From: Campylobacter showae | GTDB taxonomy: Bacteria; Campylobacterota; Campylobacteria; Campylobacterales; Campylobacteraceae | Length of the DNA stretch: 64,000 nucleotides | Direction: 5' to 3' | NCBI RefSeq assembly: GCF_900699785.1 | Contig: NZ_LR535679.1 | Coordinates: forward strand, 2,096,581-2,160,580 | Position numbers and translations under genes: made by a program | Shown: piece after piece, positions 45,397-56,092 of the stretch | Numbering within the stretch: the stretch's first letter is position 1 | How the letters are laid out: each line of letters opens with the position of its first letter | Notes under the pieces: model-generated | What the model saw: the letters and a program-made list of their open reading frames with translations, nothing else | Told to the model about the DNA's origin: nothing | Database searches by the model: none

Positions 45397-45730
45397 ATTT
45401 AAGCCGCGAACTAAAATCTGCAGCTTAAATTTGATAAAACCTCGCCGGGTTAAATTTGACTCGGCGAGGCGTTTAAAATTTAACCGTTAAATTTGACTCG
45501 TAACTATATAAATTTGGATTAAATTTATACCGTTTCTTTATACAAATTTACCCCTTTTTACCCCGTTTTTGCCGCTTTAAACGGGATTTTTATATTTTCA
45601 TTCGCAGACTTGTATAAATTTGGATCAAATTTTGCTTTTAAAGCTAAGTTTATGCTAAATTTCAATTTTATTTAACTTTGAAAGTAGTAGAATAATTTTT
45701 TAATTTTAAGAAAAAATATAAGGAGAGAAA
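45397..45730. other. Intergenic stretch between torA and first chemoreceptor
   Basis: About 330 bases. It holds the torA terminator (45440-45469), then AT-rich DNA with AAATTT words and the ribosome site AAGGAG of the next gene. The sequence TAGAATAAT near 45688 may be part of its promoter. No gene seen. Confidence 0.5.
45440..45469 (+). terminator. Terminator after torA
   Basis: CCTCGCCG (45440-45447) and CGGCGAGG (45462-45469) form a perfect 8-bp GC-rich stem with a 14-nt loop, followed by CGTTTAAAATTT. Confidence 0.65.
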
Positions 45731-47701
45731 ATGCGTTCTATCACGAATAAGATCGCGTTGATGCTCATCGTCGCGCTGATTGTTTCGTTTGCCGCTATTT
45801 CGGCGGTTAGTTATTATACGGCCGAGAACAAGGTCGTTCAGCTCGTTAGCCAAAATCAGGCTCAAATTTTAAAAGACGTCGACGCGGTCATGGATTCGTT
45901 TTTTCACGACTACATGGAGGTTGCGAACAAAATCGCCCAGGCAGTAGCAAAGACGGATAATGATGGCGATGCCTACATGGCGCAGACTAAATTTCAAAAA
46001 GACAATGCAAACTCTTTGGTTTCGTTTGTATTTTACGGCCGCGAAGACGATGGATATTTTTTTCAATCGGACGGCACTAGACTAACTCCGGAAAAAGACA
46101 ACTACGACCCTCGTAAACGCGGCTGGTATATGGAAGCAAAAGCCGCAAACAAGCCCATCTATACTGAGCCTTATAAAGCCGCTACGTATAACGCGCTGGT
46201 TATAAGTTTTGCCGCACCGGTCGTAAAGGACGGCAAATTTGTAGGCGCGATCGGTTTTGATATCCAGATCGACGCTCTAAGTAAAAAAATCCTTGATATG
46301 GGCAAGACCGAATACGGTTACGTTTACGTGATGAATAAAGACGGTCTAATACTAATGCATAGCGATCCCTCAAATGTAGGGAAAACCGTCCCCGCGAGTA
46401 AATATTTAGCGGAAGAATACGCAGCAAAAAGATTTGACGAAAACGGCCTGATCCCATACGTCAACTACAAAGGCGAAAATGTAACAGCCAAGCTTATACC
46501 TATCAACGAACAAGGCTGGCTAGTAGTTGCCGCTATCGGCGCGGATACCTTTTCTAGCAACACCTTGCCGCTCTTAAAAGCTCAGCTTGTGCTAGCTACG
46601 GTGTTTATCATCGCGCTTTCGCTATTTGTTTACGTACTGCTTAAAAAATCTCTAAGCCCGATAAAAACTATCCAAGAAAAGCTTGACGACACGTTTAAAT
46701 TTATCACTTACGAGACGCAAAAAGCTCCCGATAAACTAAAAGTTACTACAAAAGACGAATTTGGACTAATGAGCTACGCCATAAACGAAAACATCGACAA
46801 AGTCATTGACGGTATCAAAAAAGATAGCGCGATGATCGACGAGCTAAACGGCGTAGCAAACAAGATGATCAGAGGAAATCTCGGCGCCAAGATCGCCCAG
46901 ACGCCTAACAACCCTGCGCTAGTCGAGCTAAAAGAGCTGTTAAACCGCTTCTTTGCCTCTATCTCGTCAAATTTAAAAGATATCGCCGCGGTGCTAAACG
47001 CATACAATAAAAACGACTATACATCCCGCGTGGATATAAAAGACGACATCGAAAGCGACCTGCGCGATATGATGCTGGGACTGCAAAGCGCAGGCGATGC
47101 GGTGTGCAACATGCTAAGAGAAAATCTAAGCGAAGCTCAAAGTCTCGAAGAGAAAGCAAAAATACTCGCTGACTCCATGAGGGAGCTAACGCAAGGCGCA
47201 AGCAAACAAGCAAGCGCGATCGACGAGAGTGCGGCCGCGATCGAGCAGATGAGCAGCTCAATGAATGCCATCAGTCAAAAAACAGGCGACGTCATGAGAC
47301 AAAGCGAAGAGATCAAAAACATCATCGTGATCATCCGAGATATCGCCGATCAGACGAATTTGCTAGCTCTAAACGCAGCTATCGAGGCGGCTCGCGCGGG
47401 CGAGCACGGTAGGGGCTTCGCCGTCGTTGCCGATGAGGTTAGAAAGCTAGCCGAACGCACTCAAAAATCGCTCGGCGAAATCGAGGCTAACGCAAACGTA
47501 CTGGCTCAAAGCATCAACGAGATGAGCGAGAGCATCAGAGAGCAAAGCGAAGGCATCAATATGATAAATCAAAGTGTGAGCCAGATTGACGATATCACGA
47601 AGCAAAATATCGGCATCGTTAATACCACAAACGAGATCACATCACAGATCGACGACATGGCTAAAAATATCGTCGCAGACGTGAGAAAAAATAAATTTTA
47701 A
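45731..47701 (+). CDS. Methyl-accepting chemotaxis protein with dCache sensor (first of tandem pair)
   Basis: The 656-residue transmembrane chemoreceptor has a first helix (about residues 9-30), a periplasmic dCache domain (about 35-275), a second helix (about 280-303), a HAMP-like region and a long cytoplasmic signalling hairpin whose tip ([20 protein letters not shown]) binds CheA/CheW. The sensor contains [12 protein letters not shown], then YTEPY and later [10 protein letters not shown], matching the R-W-Y...Y...D pattern described for amino-acid-binding dCache domains. An amino acid or related ligand is therefore plausible. AAGGAG precedes the ATG. A strong terminator follows; the next gene is a paralogue. 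Confidence 0.92.
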   Translation: MRSITNKIALMLIVALIVSFAAISAVSYYTAENKVVQLVSQNQAQILKDVDAVMDSFFHDYMEVANKIAQAVAKTDNDGDAYMAQTKFQKDNANSLVSFVFYGREDDGYFFQSDGTRLTPEKDNYDPRKRGWYMEAKAANKPIYTEPYKAATYNALVISFAAPVVKDGKFVGAIGFDIQIDALSKKILDMGKTEYGYVYVMNKDGLILMHSDPSNVGKTVPASKYLAEEYAAKRFDENGLIPYVNYKGENVTAKLIPINEQGWLVVAAIGADTFSSNTLPLLKAQLVLATVFIIALSLFVYVLLKKSLSPIKTIQEKLDDTFKFITYETQKAPDKLKVTTKDEFGLMSYAINENIDKVIDGIKKDSAMIDELNGVANKMIRGNLGAKIAQTPNNPALVELKELLNRFFASISSNLKDIAAVLNAYNKNDYTSRVDIKDDIESDLRDMMLGLQSAGDAVCNMLRENLSEAQSLEEKAKILADSMRELTQGASKQASAIDESAAAIEQMSSSMNAISQKTGDVMRQSEEIKNIIVIIRDIADQTNLLALNAAIEAARAGEHGRGFAVVADEVRKLAERTQKSLGEIEANANVLAQSINEMSESIREQSEGINMINQSVSQIDDITKQNIGIVNTTNEITSQIDDMAKNIVADVRKNKF

Positions 47702-47711
47702 TTTTTTAATA

Positions 47712-47752
47712 TCAAATTTGGGAGCTTTGGCTCCTAAATTTGAATTTTATTA
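47712..47752 (+). terminator. Terminator between the two chemoreceptor genes
   Basis: TCAAATTTGGGAGC (47712-47725) pairs with GCTCCTAAATTTGA (47730-47743) through 14 pairs (one G-U) with a TTTG tetraloop, followed by ATTTTATTA. Confidence 0.8.
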
Positions 47753-47890
47753 CTAATTTAACCGCAATAAAATAAAAAAATCAAAACCTTAAATTATTAT
47801 TTAATATTTAATTTACTATTCCGAGATTAGTAACATTTAATACAAAAAGTTATAAAATCGCGTATTAAACTTTTAATAAAGGGAAAGTAA

Positions 47891-49843
47891 ATGCGCTCAA
47901 TCGCAAATAAAATATCGTTGATGCTCATCTTGGCGCTTTTTATATCGTTTTCGGCGATATCTTTAGCTAGTTACAATACGGCTCATAATAAAACCGTAGA
48001 CCTAGTGATTCAAACTCAAAAGCAAATTTTAAAAGACGTTAAAGTCATGTTGACTAACTTTTTTGAGAGCAATCAATACGCCATAGAAAAGATGGCCGAG
48101 AGTCTAGCTAAAATAGGCGAAAAAAGCGACGGCGAAAGAAACGCGGACGGTATAAATTTCGCTTTATCTCAGGCAAAAGCCGTATCCGGAAAAGAGATCG
48201 CTCTCATTTATGCCGGATATGAGGACGGGGCTATGTTTAGATCAAACGGCCAAAATAAAGCAGGATACGATCCGAGGGTGAGAGGCTGGTACAAACAAGC
48301 TAAAGCCGAAGGCAGGCCGACGTATACCGATCCATATATGGCCGCTTCGTTAAATGCGATGGTTATAACATTTGCCGCACCTATCAAAAACGTCGGAGTG
48401 ACCGGTATAGACGCGTCTATCGAGGCGCTAAGCGATAATATATCTCAAATCAGCAAAACCGCATATAGCTACGCTTTCGTCGTCGATCAAAATAGCAATG
48501 TTATCATACACCCAAACAAAGATCTAGTCGGCAAGCCTAACGACATAGTTAAAAGCATAATCAAACAATATCAAGAAAAGAAATTTGACGAAAATGGACT
48601 GATAGCATATAAAAATAGCAAGGGTGAGGACGTTTACGCCTATATGCTTGAGCTAAACGATAAAGGCTGGTTCGCGGTAACGGCGATGGATCAAAATATC
48701 TTTAGCACGCACACCTTGCCTATCTTAAAGATTCAGCTTATCTTGGCCGCTATATTTATATTCGTCTTATCTGCGATCGTGCATTTCTTGCTCAAAAGAT
48801 CGCTTAGCCCGATCAATACGATCACTAGCGCTTTGATCAGCTTCTTTAAATTTTTAAATTTCGAGACAAAAGAGCCCGTCGTTTCAAAAGTAAACACAAA
48901 AGACGAATTCGGCGTAATGAGCAAGCTGATAAACGACAATATAGCTAAAATTTGCGACAACGCTAGCCAAGACGCCAGAGCGGTATCTCAGTCCGTAGAG
49001 GCCGCAAAGCAGATAGAAAACGGAAATTTAAGAGCTAGGATAACCGACAACCCGGCCAACCCGAAACTAGTCGAGCTAAAAGACGTTTTAAATAAAATGC
49101 TAGATGTTTTGGAGCACAAAGTCGGTAGCGATCTAAACGTGATCCAAAAAGCTTTTAACGATTTTAGAAAATCTGATTTCACGTCAAGGATCGCAGACGC
49201 CAAAGGCGACGTCGAGCTCGTTACGAACGAACTTGGCGAAGAGATAGCCGGTATGCTCGCGTTTAACCTAGAAAAAGCTCAAATTTTAGAAGAAAAAGTC
49301 CATATGCTAGACGAATCCATGAAGCAAGTAGCTCAGGGCGCTAGCACGCAGTCAAATTCTCTCCAAGAAAGCGCCGCAGCCGTAGAGCAGATGAGTAGCT
49401 CGATGAACGCTATTAGTCAAAAAACCGTCGACGTCATTAGGCAAAGCGATGAGATCAAGCATATCATCGTGATCATCCGCGACATCGCCGATCAGACGAA
49501 TTTACTAGCACTTAATGCAGCCATCGAGGCGGCGCGCGCAGGCGAGCACGGACGCGGCTTTGCCGTCGTGGCCGACGAGGTTAGAAAGCTAGCCGAACGC
49601 ACGCAAAAGAGTCTCGGCGAAATCGAAGCCAACACAAACGTCCTGGCTCAAGGGATCAACGAGATGAGCGAAAACATCAAAGAGCAAAGCGAAGCTATAA
49701 ATATGATAAATCAAAGCATTGCCCAGGTCGATGAGCTCACTAAACAAAACGTTAATATAGCCAACGCCACGAGCAGGGTAACTAGCGAAGTGGACAACAT
49801 GGCAAAAGCTATCGTAGAAGACGTTAGGAAAAAGAAATTTTAA
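47891..49843 (+). CDS. Methyl-accepting chemotaxis protein with dCache sensor (second of tandem pair)
   Basis: The 650-residue protein has the same plan as its upstream neighbour: first helix (about residues 9-30), dCache domain (about 35-270), second helix (about 277-300), then the signalling hairpin. The last 130 residues are nearly identical to the first copy, but the DNA differs at many third positions and the sensor domains differ strongly. [19 protein letters not shown] and [10 protein letters not shown] retain the amino-acid dCache pattern. Its ribosome site is AAAGGGAAAG and it has its own promoter region and terminator, so the two receptors are separate units. Confidence 0.92.
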   Translation: MRSIANKISLMLILALFISFSAISLASYNTAHNKTVDLVIQTQKQILKDVKVMLTNFFESNQYAIEKMAESLAKIGEKSDGERNADGINFALSQAKAVSGKEIALIYAGYEDGAMFRSNGQNKAGYDPRVRGWYKQAKAEGRPTYTDPYMAASLNAMVITFAAPIKNVGVTGIDASIEALSDNISQISKTAYSYAFVVDQNSNVIIHPNKDLVGKPNDIVKSIIKQYQEKKFDENGLIAYKNSKGEDVYAYMLELNDKGWFAVTAMDQNIFSTHTLPILKIQLILAAIFIFVLSAIVHFLLKRSLSPINTITSALISFFKFLNFETKEPVVSKVNTKDEFGVMSKLINDNIAKICDNASQDARAVSQSVEAAKQIENGNLRARITDNPANPKLVELKDVLNKMLDVLEHKVGSDLNVIQKAFNDFRKSDFTSRIADAKGDVELVTNELGEEIAGMLAFNLEKAQILEEKVHMLDESMKQVAQGASTQSNSLQESAAAVEQMSSSMNAISQKTVDVIRQSDEIKHIIVIIRDIADQTNLLALNAAIEAARAGEHGRGFAVVADEVRKLAERTQKSLGEIEANTNVLAQGINEMSENIKEQSEAINMINQSIAQVDELTKQNVNIANATSRVTSEVDNMAKAIVEDVRKKKF

Positions 49844-49846
49844 TCC

Positions 49847-49905
49847 ATCAAAACGGCAAGTTTGGATAAATTTGGCTTGCCGTTTTGATTTGACTCCTTT
49901 TATTT
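49847..49905 (+). terminator. Terminator after second chemoreceptor
   Basis: ATCAAAACGGCAAG (49847-49860) and CTTGCCGTTTTGAT (49876-49889) form a perfect 14-bp stem with a 15-nt loop, and a T-rich segment follows. Confidence 0.85.
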
Positions 49906-50006
49906 TGACTGCAAGGCGCTAGTAAATTTAACCGCTTTGCAGCTTTCTCTTATTTTTTATTTTAAATTTTGTTTCCTTTTGAGTTAAATTTGCCGTAAAA
50001 TTTGAC

Positions 50007-50012
50007 TATAAT
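50007..50012 (+). promoter_or_regulatory. -10 element for the EamA gene
   Basis: TATAAT ends 17 bases before the start codon, which would give a very short leader; AAAGGA of the ribosome site lies just downstream. Confidence 0.45.
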
Positions 50013-50029
50013 TTTGCAAAGGATAAATC

Positions 50030-50458
50030 ATGCAAGAGTGGGCTTTATGGGCGTTAGCTTCGGCGGTTTTTGCCGCGCTTACGGCGATTTTCGCCAAAGT
50101 CGGGCTTGAGGGTATAGACTCAAATTTCGCGACTTTTATCAGGACGCTCGTTATCGCAGCAGCTTTGGTTTTGTTTCTCACATATGCTAAAAAGTGGCAG
50201 CCGCTTGGCGAGCTAAGCGCGCGAAACTGGCTATTTTTGACGCTTAGCGGACTGGCTACCGGCGCGTCGTGGTTGGCGTATTTTAAAGCGCTTCAGATGG
50301 GTTCTGCGTCGCAGGTAGCGCCCATAGATAAGCTTAGCGTCGTTTTGGTCGTCATTTTTGCTGTTATATTTTTAGGCGAGCGCCCGAGCTTTAGAGAGTG
50401 GATCGGTATCGCGCTGATTGCTAGCGGCGCATTTACGCTAGTTTTTGCGGATAAATAG
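50030..50458 (+). CDS. Half-size EamA family transporter
   Basis: The 142-residue protein is a single EamA unit with about five membrane segments (ALWALASAVFAALTAIFAKVGLEGI at the start and LIASGAFTLVFA at the end). Half-size members are known and are thought to work as dimers, like small multidrug resistance proteins. The substrate is unknown. It contains the conserved GASWLAYFKALQMGSASQVAPIDKLS stretch of this subgroup. The next gene starts 22 bases later on the same strand and may be co-transcribed. Confidence 0.88.
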   Translation: MQEWALWALASAVFAALTAIFAKVGLEGIDSNFATFIRTLVIAAALVLFLTYAKKWQPLGELSARNWLFLTLSGLATGASWLAYFKALQMGSASQVAPIDKLSVVLVVIFAVIFLGERPSFREWIGIALIASGAFTLVFADK

Positions 50459-50480
50459 TATCAAGTAATGGGAGTTAAAT

Positions 50481-51062
50481 TTGGAGAAATTTAAAGAAAA
50501 AATCAAAAACTCATATTTATACGTAGTTTTTATAAAAAGGGGATTTTACTACGGTAACGGCTCTGCCTTAAGAAGTATCTTTTCGGCATTTTTGATGGCT
50601 ATGGTCGGTTTGTGTCTTACTTTGATCGTATTTACTATCAAGGATATGATTTTTTATAGCGATTTTAAACCGCTAAACGAACTAACGAAAAACGTAGGGA
50701 CGGTGGAGTCTGCAAACTACGGTCTAAAAGGCGACGGAAAGCTAAAACTGAGGCTGGATGACGGCTCAGCGGTGTCATACTACATAGATAGCAGAGATGA
50801 CGAGTCGTATAGACCGCTCATAAAAAAGAGGGCGGTTATATATAGCAAGGTAGTGCCGCTAGGAAATAGAATTTTGCAGCTAGAAGACGATGCGGGTAAG
50901 GTTTACGTCAAATATAGCTACGAAGATGAACTGCAAACGCCACAGAGACGCATGGATTCAATCTACGCATGCTTAAAAATAGCCGCCTTTTTTCTATTTA
51001 TAGTATGGTTTTTAAATCGTAGGGATCTCACGCAAGCCAAGGGCAAAAATAATAAATTTTAG
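50481..51062 (+). CDS. Membrane protein with two helices and a central extracytoplasmic domain, unknown
   Basis: The 193-residue product was not recognised. It has one hydrophobic segment at about residues 30-55 (IFSAFLMAMVGLCLTLIVFTI), a beta-rich central domain (about 60-150, e.g. GDGKLKLRLDDGSAVSYYIDS), and a second segment at about 163-180 (CLKIAAFFLFIVWFL), with a basic tail. That layout resembles membrane proteins with an exposed OB-like domain. The start is TTG with GGGAG at correct spacing. It follows the EamA gene closely. Confidence 0.62.
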   Translation: MEKFKEKIKNSYLYVVFIKRGFYYGNGSALRSIFSAFLMAMVGLCLTLIVFTIKDMIFYSDFKPLNELTKNVGTVESANYGLKGDGKLKLRLDDGSAVSYYIDSRDDESYRPLIKKRAVIYSKVVPLGNRILQLEDDAGKVYVKYSYEDELQTPQRRMDSIYACLKIAAFFLFIVWFLNRRDLTQAKGKNNKF

Positions 51063-51476
51063 CGGTTTGCGCCGGCTTAAGAGATGTTTTTGGCTGATGT
51101 TTTTTGAGCGGGGTTTTGGATGATAAATTTTACTATCCAGCAAGACGGCGCAAAAAGCCAAAGCGGCGCGGTTTTGAGCCAAATTTGCATTTTTGTTTGC
51201 GGTTTAAATTTATTTTTAACTTTTTTGCGGATAGATTTTCGCCTCAAATTTACCGGCGACTTTGTATTTAAATTTGAGTTTTGAAACGGGCTGAGTTTAT
51301 TTGCTTGCTAGATTTAGACTTTAGTAAATTTGCTCGGTTTAGTCGGCAAATTTACCTCGCGTTTTGCCGACTAAAAACGGTGCCGTACTTCGTGTAGTCA
51401 GGTTTGAGCTTAACTAAAATTAAGCCGTCAAATTTGTGCTTGTTTGGACGAATTGCACTGTTAAATTTTAAAGACG
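51063..51476. other. Intergenic stretch between convergent genes
   Basis: About 410 bases. A 54-codon frame (ATG at 51120, stop at 51284) is present but has no good ribosome site and its translation is dominated by AAATTT-derived Phe/Lys/Leu; I do not regard it as a gene. No strong terminator was seen for the upstream gene or for ogt (minus). Confidence 0.4.
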
Positions 51477-51944
51477 CTAAGCTTTGTCTTTAAATTTCGC
51501 TTCATGCTCCAAAAGCCAAATTTTAGTCGCTAGCCCTTCGCCGCCGCTGTATCCGCCAAGGCCGTTTGAGGCGACGACTCTGTGGCAGGGCACGATGACG
51601 GGGATTTTGTTTTTTGCGTTTGCCGAGCCTGCCGCGCGAAACGCCTTCGGCCGCCCCGTCATCGCTGCCAGCTGGGCGTACGTCACGCGCTGCCCGTAAG
51701 CGATCTTTTGCAGATTTTCGTAAACGCACCTTTGAAATGCCGTGCCGCCGATATTTAGCCGCGTTTTAAAGGTTTTAAGTTCGCCTTTAAAATACCTTTC
51801 AAGCTCGCTTAAACAGAGCTTTAAATTTGCATCCGTTACGTCCGTACGGACAAAATCTCGCACGAAATTTAGCTCGCAAACTCCGCTCTCGTCGCCGCAA
51901 ATCTCCAAAACGCCGATAGGCGAGTCAAAATACGCTTTTTGCAT
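51477..51944 (-). CDS. ogt: Methylated-DNA-[protein]-cysteine S-methyltransferase
   Basis: Ogt/MGMT transfers alkyl groups from O6-alkylguanine in DNA to its own cysteine, a suicide repair reaction. The 155-residue protein has the active site IPVIVPCHRVVASNGLGGYSGG (about residues 117-138; P-C-H-R-V-V) and the DNA-binding helix RVTYAQLAAMTGRPKAFRAAGSA (about 88-110, with the arginine finger). The N-terminal domain is short. It diverges from acnB, with 86 bases between the two start codons. Confidence 0.95.
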   Translation of the reverse strand: MQKAYFDSPIGVLEICGDESGVCELNFVRDFVRTDVTDANLKLCLSELERYFKGELKTFKTRLNIGGTAFQRCVYENLQKIAYGQRVTYAQLAAMTGRPKAFRAAGSANAKNKIPVIVPCHRVVASNGLGGYSGGEGLATKIWLLEHEAKFKDKA

Positions 51945-52030
51945 CGTAATTCCTTAAAATCAAGTGCTTAAATTTAGCCAAATTTCGCTTTGTTTTGCTA
52001 AAATTACGTAAATTTTAATAAGGATAAACG

Positions 52031-54811
52031 ATGGACTTTTTCACGCAGTACGAAAAGCACGTAAAAGAGCGCGAGGCCCTAGGCGTGCCGCCGCTACCGC
52101 TAAACGAGGAGCAGACCAGAAAAGTTTGCGAGCTTTTAAAGCTTGAAAGTGTGCACGAGAGGGAGTATCTAGGCTTACTTTCAGGACGCGTGCCACCGAT
52201 GGAGCCGGGCAGCGAGGGCGAAGCGATTATCGCCGCAAGGTTAGATGAAAATCAAAAGAGGATAAAGCGGCTCGTAAATTTACTCGCAAATCGCGTAAAT
52301 CCGGGCGTAGACGACGCGGCGAAGGTAAAGGCGGAGTTTTTAAACGAGATTATAAATCACGGGCTTGAGATAAGCGGCCTTGATAAAATCGCCGCCGTAA
52401 ATTTGCTGCGGCCGATGCTTGGCGGATACAGCGTCATAGTGCTGCTTGAAAGCCTAAAAAACGCCGACGAGGCCGTAGCTCAGGCCGCCTGTAACGTGCT
52501 AAAAGAGACGATTTTCGTGCATGATTATTTTAACGACGTAGCGCAGCTTGCTAAAAGCAATAAATTTGGGCTAGAGGTCTTGCGCTCGTGGGCGGAAGCG
52601 GAGTGGTTTAGGGCGCGCGAGAGCCTGCCGCGACGCATTAGAGCGGTCATATTTAAGGTCGCCGGCGAAACCAACACCGACGATCTAAGTCCCGCTAGCG
52701 AGGCATACACGCGCTCAGACATCCCGCTGCATGCAAACGCGATGCTAGTTAAGCGTCAGCCGGGCAGCCTAGAAGCGATCCGCGAGCTTAAAAAAAGCGG
52801 GCTAGAAGTCGTCTACGCAGGCGACGTCGTGGGTACGGGCAGTAGCCGAAAAAGCGGCATAAACTCCATCCAGTGGCACCTCGGGCGCGAGATAGAGGGC
52901 GTGCCGAACAAAAAAACGGGCGGCATCGTGATAGGCACGGCGATCGCGCCGATATTTTTCAACACCGCCGAGGATAGCGGCGCACTGCCGATAGTAGCCG
53001 ACGTAAGCGCGCTAGAAACGGGCGACGTCGTGGATATCTACCCGTATGCGGGCGAGATGTTGCGCGTCGGGCGGGTAAATTTGAGCGCCGAGGGTAAATT
53101 TGACGCGGTTCAAATTTACGGTGACAAAAACGGCGGCAAATTCGAGTACGAGGCGGACGAGGCAAATTTGGACACAGCTGCCAAGCCCGAAGGCGAGCCG
53201 GTCGCTCGTTTTACGCTTGCGCCAAACACCATATTTGACGAGATCAGAGTGGGCGGGCGTATACCGCTCATCATCGGCCGCTCGCTTTGCGCTAAGGCCA
53301 GAGCGGCGCTAAATTTAGGCGCGGAGGATATATTCGCAAGGCCCGCGCAGCCGCAAACGGACGAGAGCGAGGGATACACGCTAGCTCAAAAGATCGTGGG
53401 CAAGGCCTGCGGCGTGCAGGGTATCAGAGCCGGGCAATACTGCGAACCGGCGACTCTCACTGTAGGCTCGCAGGACACCACCGGACCGATGACGCGCGAC
53501 GAGATCAAAGAGCTGGCTAGTCTTGGATTTTCAGCTGATTTCGTGTTACAGAGCTTTTGTCACACGGCGGCGTATCCAAAGCCTAGCGACCTCGAGACGC
53601 AAAGGACGCTGCCTAAATTTATGAGTTCGCGCGGCGGAGTGAGCCTAAGGCCGGGCGACGGCGTCATACACTCGTGGCTAAATCGCATGGTACTGCCAGA
53701 TACCGTGGGCACGGGCGGCGACAGCCATACGCGGTTTCCTATTGGCGTGAGCTTTCCTGCGGGTAGCGGACTGGTAGCGTTTGCGGCGGTGTCTGGGGCT
53801 ATGCCGCTAAATATGCCAGAGTCCGTGCTCGTGCGATTTAGCGGGCGGCTACAAAAGGGCGTGACGCTGCGCGATCTAGTAAATGCGATCCCCTACTACG
53901 CGATCAAGCGCGGGCTGCTCACCGTCGAAAAGAAGGGCAAGAAAAACGTATTTGCGGGTAAAATTTTAGAGATTGAAGGGCTGGAGGAGCTAAAAGTCGA
54001 GCAGGCCTTTGAGCTAAGCGACGCTTCTGCCGAGCGCTCTGCAGCGGCCTGCGCGGTAAATTTGAGTATCGAGAGCGTCGCCGAATACGTCCGCTCAAAC
54101 GTCGCTCTCATCGAGGCCATGATAGAGGCGGGCTACGAAAGTAGGGCTAGCCTAGAGCGCCGTGCGGCGAAAATGCGCGAGTGGCTAGCGGCGCCTAGCT
54201 TGCTGCGAGCCGATAAAAACGCGCGCTACGCCGAGGTGATTGAGATAAATTTGGATGAGATAACAGAACCCATCCTAGCCTGCCCGAACGACCCCGACGA
54301 CGTCGCGACTCTGAGCGAAGTGCTAGCCGATAGCTCGCGCCCGCATAAGATCGACGAGGTGTTTGTGGGTAGTTGTATGACCAATATCGGCCACTACCGC
54401 GCGCTAGGCGAGGCTCTGCGGGGGCTTGGGACGCTGCCCACTCGCCTTTGGATCGCGCCGCCAACAAAGATGGATCAGGTACTGCTAGAAAAGGAGGGCT
54501 ACTACGATATCTTCCGCGCGGTGGGTGCTCGCACGGAGGTGCCTGGATGCTCGCTTTGCATGGGCAATCAAGCCCGCGTGAACGACGGCGCGACCGTGTT
54601 TTCAACCTCAACGAGAAATTTTGATAACCGAATGGGCATGGGCGCGCGCGTGTATCTAGGCAGCGCCGAGCTAGCGGCCGTTTGCGCCGTGCTAGGCAGG
54701 CTACCTAGCATCTCTGAATACATGAGCATAGTGCCCCAAAAGCTTGCGGGCAAAGAGGCACAGATCTATCGGTATCTAAATTTTAATGAGATAGAAAATT
54801 TTAAAATTTAG
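52031..54811 (+). CDS. acnB: Aconitate hydratase B, with an extra internal segment
   Basis: AcnB interconverts citrate and isocitrate in the citric acid cycle. The 926-residue protein has the HEAT-like N-terminal domain, the swivel ([19 protein letters not shown] about residues 269-287) and the catalytic core ([32 protein letters not shown]). The three iron-sulfur cysteines are Cys782, Cys840 and Cys843 ([19 protein letters not shown]). It is about 60 residues longer than E. coli AcnB; most of the excess lies at about residues 340-390, between VYPYAGE and the [12 protein letters not shown] segment. AcnB in other bacteria also binds mRNA when the cluster is lost. Monocistronic, closed by a bidirectional terminator. 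Confidence 0.96.
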   Translation: MDFFTQYEKHVKEREALGVPPLPLNEEQTRKVCELLKLESVHEREYLGLLSGRVPPMEPGSEGEAIIAARLDENQKRIKRLVNLLANRVNPGVDDAAKVKAEFLNEIINHGLEISGLDKIAAVNLLRPMLGGYSVIVLLESLKNADEAVAQAACNVLKETIFVHDYFNDVAQLAKSNKFGLEVLRSWAEAEWFRARESLPRRIRAVIFKVAGETNTDDLSPASEAYTRSDIPLHANAMLVKRQPGSLEAIRELKKSGLEVVYAGDVVGTGSSRKSGINSIQWHLGREIEGVPNKKTGGIVIGTAIAPIFFNTAEDSGALPIVADVSALETGDVVDIYPYAGEMLRVGRVNLSAEGKFDAVQIYGDKNGGKFEYEADEANLDTAAKPEGEPVARFTLAPNTIFDEIRVGGRIPLIIGRSLCAKARAALNLGAEDIFARPAQPQTDESEGYTLAQKIVGKACGVQGIRAGQYCEPATLTVGSQDTTGPMTRDEIKELASLGFSADFVLQSFCHTAAYPKPSDLETQRTLPKFMSSRGGVSLRPGDGVIHSWLNRMVLPDTVGTGGDSHTRFPIGVSFPAGSGLVAFAAVSGAMPLNMPESVLVRFSGRLQKGVTLRDLVNAIPYYAIKRGLLTVEKKGKKNVFAGKILEIEGLEELKVEQAFELSDASAERSAAACAVNLSIESVAEYVRSNVALIEAMIEAGYESRASLERRAAKMREWLAAPSLLRADKNARYAEVIEINLDEITEPILACPNDPDDVATLSEVLADSSRPHKIDEVFVGSCMTNIGHYRALGEALRGLGTLPTRLWIAPPTKMDQVLLEKEGYYDIFRAVGARTEVPGCSLCMGNQARVNDGATVFSTSTRNFDNRMGMGARVYLGSAELAAVCAVLGRLPSISEYMSIVPQKLAGKEAQIYRYLNFNEIENFKI

Positions 54812-54831
54812 CAAATTTGGTTGCTCGGGTA

Positions 54832-54883
54832 AAATTTGCGGATAAAGCTAGGCTGTTTTTACGGCTGGCTTTTTCGCAAATTT
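54832..54883. terminator. Bidirectional terminator between acnB and the histidine kinase gene
   Basis: Outer arms AAATTTGCG (54832-54840) and CGCAAATTT (54875-54883), inner arms AAAGCTAG (54844-54851) and CTGGCTTT (54865-54872, one G-U) fold into one long interrupted stem. It lies 20 bases after acnB and 36 bases after the kinase stop on the other strand. Confidence 0.7.
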
Positions 54884-54919
54884 TATCTAGCCAAACGTGC
54901 ATCCTTAAAATCGTCAAAT

Positions 54920-56092
54920 TTAATGAGTCCACCTAAGCGTAAAGGTAGTTTCTTTGCCGGATTCGCTCTCGCAGGCTACGGATATAGCGTTGTTTTCGCA
55001 GGCTCTTTTAACTAAATTTAGCCCTATGCCAAAGCCGCCTTGGTCTTCGTTAAACCGCGTGTATCGCTCGAAAATTTTATCTTGCTGCTCTTTGCTTAAC
55101 CCCTCGCCGCTATTTGAGATTTTTAGCTCGCCGTCTTGCAAACTAACCGCGACGTAGCCGCCTTGGTTTGCGTATTTTACGGCGTTGCTTAGTAGGTTAT
55201 CTACCGCGCGTTTTAGCTCATAGCCGTTTGCATTTATGAGAGCGTCTTTTAAATTTAGCCTTAAATCAAGCCCCCGTTTAGCAAAAAACGGAGCAAAAAA
55301 TTCGAGTCGCTCATTTAAAATGTCTCTCAAATTTAGCTCCTCTTTTGGTGCGGAGCGTGAGGCGCCAAAGGATAAATACGTTAGGTCCTCATAGGTACGG
55401 CTTAGCGTTTTGGCGGCGATTTGGATGTTGTTTAGGCGCTTTAAATTTCTCTGGCTTAGGCTACTTTTATCTGCCGTTTCGATGCTCATAAGTATGACGC
55501 TAAGGGGCGCGTTTAACTCGTGAGTAGAGTCTTTGATAAAGCGATTTAGCGCGGCGATCTTGGCGTGAAGCGGCGCTAGCGCGGTCTTTGCTAGATAAAA
55601 GGCGATTATCATGATGACGCCTAAAACGATAAGCAAATTTAGCGCCGTACGCAGTCGAAGCAAATTTAGCTCGCTCGTGACATTTTTACCGCTTAGCGCG
55701 ATCTTTGCCGTGGCTAGCTCGTCCGCGCCGCCTTCGTCCATATTTTGCAAAGCCTCAAATATCGTCACCTTGCCGTCTGATACGACCGTGCTACTCTGGG
55801 CGTCGTCAAATTTAGCGCAGCCCGCCTCGCCGTATAAAATTTGACCGCTTTTAGCTACGATGCAGGCTTTGACGTCTTTTTCGGCGGTAAAGCTTTTTAC
55901 TGCGCCAAGCCCGTCCATACGCGCTTTCATATAGATACCCATCTTGATCTCTTTTAGATTTTTTACCTCGTTTGAGATGAGGGCTTCCTTTTTCATCTTA
56001 TAGTCGTTCGTAAAAAAATATCCCAAAAATAGGGCGCTAGTGATGAGATAAAGCGAGAGGATTTTAGCTATAACGGCGGAGCGCTCAGACAT
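54920..56092 (-). CDS. Membrane sensor histidine kinase
   Basis: The 390-residue kinase has two membrane helices (about residues 9-28 and 150-170) around a periplasmic sensor of about 120 residues with two cysteines (KACIVAK, AGCAKF). The dimerisation helix has the phosphorylated His in FIKDSTHELNAPLSVILM (about 186-203), and the ATPase domain has NLLSNAVKYA (N box), ISNSGEGLS (G1) and FERYTRFNEDQGGFGIGLNLV. It overlaps the regulator gene by 8 bases. It resembles Campylobacter CprS/DccS-type kinases, but I cannot decide between them. It is the last gene of a three-gene minus-strand operon that begins with a Met-rich exported peptide. Confidence 0.88.
   Translation of the reverse strand: MSERSAVIAKILSLYLITSALFLGYFFTNDYKMKKEALISNEVKNLKEIKMGIYMKARMDGLGAVKSFTAEKDVKACIVAKSGQILYGEAGCAKFDDAQSSTVVSDGKVTIFEALQNMDEGGADELATAKIALSGKNVTSELNLLRLRTALNLLIVLGVIMIIAFYLAKTALAPLHAKIAALNRFIKDSTHELNAPLSVILMSIETADKSSLSQRNLKRLNNIQIAAKTLSRTYEDLTYLSFGASRSAPKEELNLRDILNERLEFFAPFFAKRGLDLRLNLKDALINANGYELKRAVDNLLSNAVKYANQGGYVAVSLQDGELKISNSGEGLSKEQQDKIFERYTRFNEDQGGFGIGLNLVKRACENNAISVACESESGKETTFTLRWTH

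Noticed and set aside
50030..50458. EamA gene considered as a truncated transporter.
   Set aside because: Half-size EamA proteins of about 140 residues with intact ends are a recognised subgroup; start and stop look natural.
51120..51284. A 54-codon open frame in the gap between the unknown membrane gene and ogt.
   Set aside because: No convincing ribosome site, and the translated sequence is mostly produced by AAATTT-rich spacer; nothing protein-like beyond the first 17 codons.
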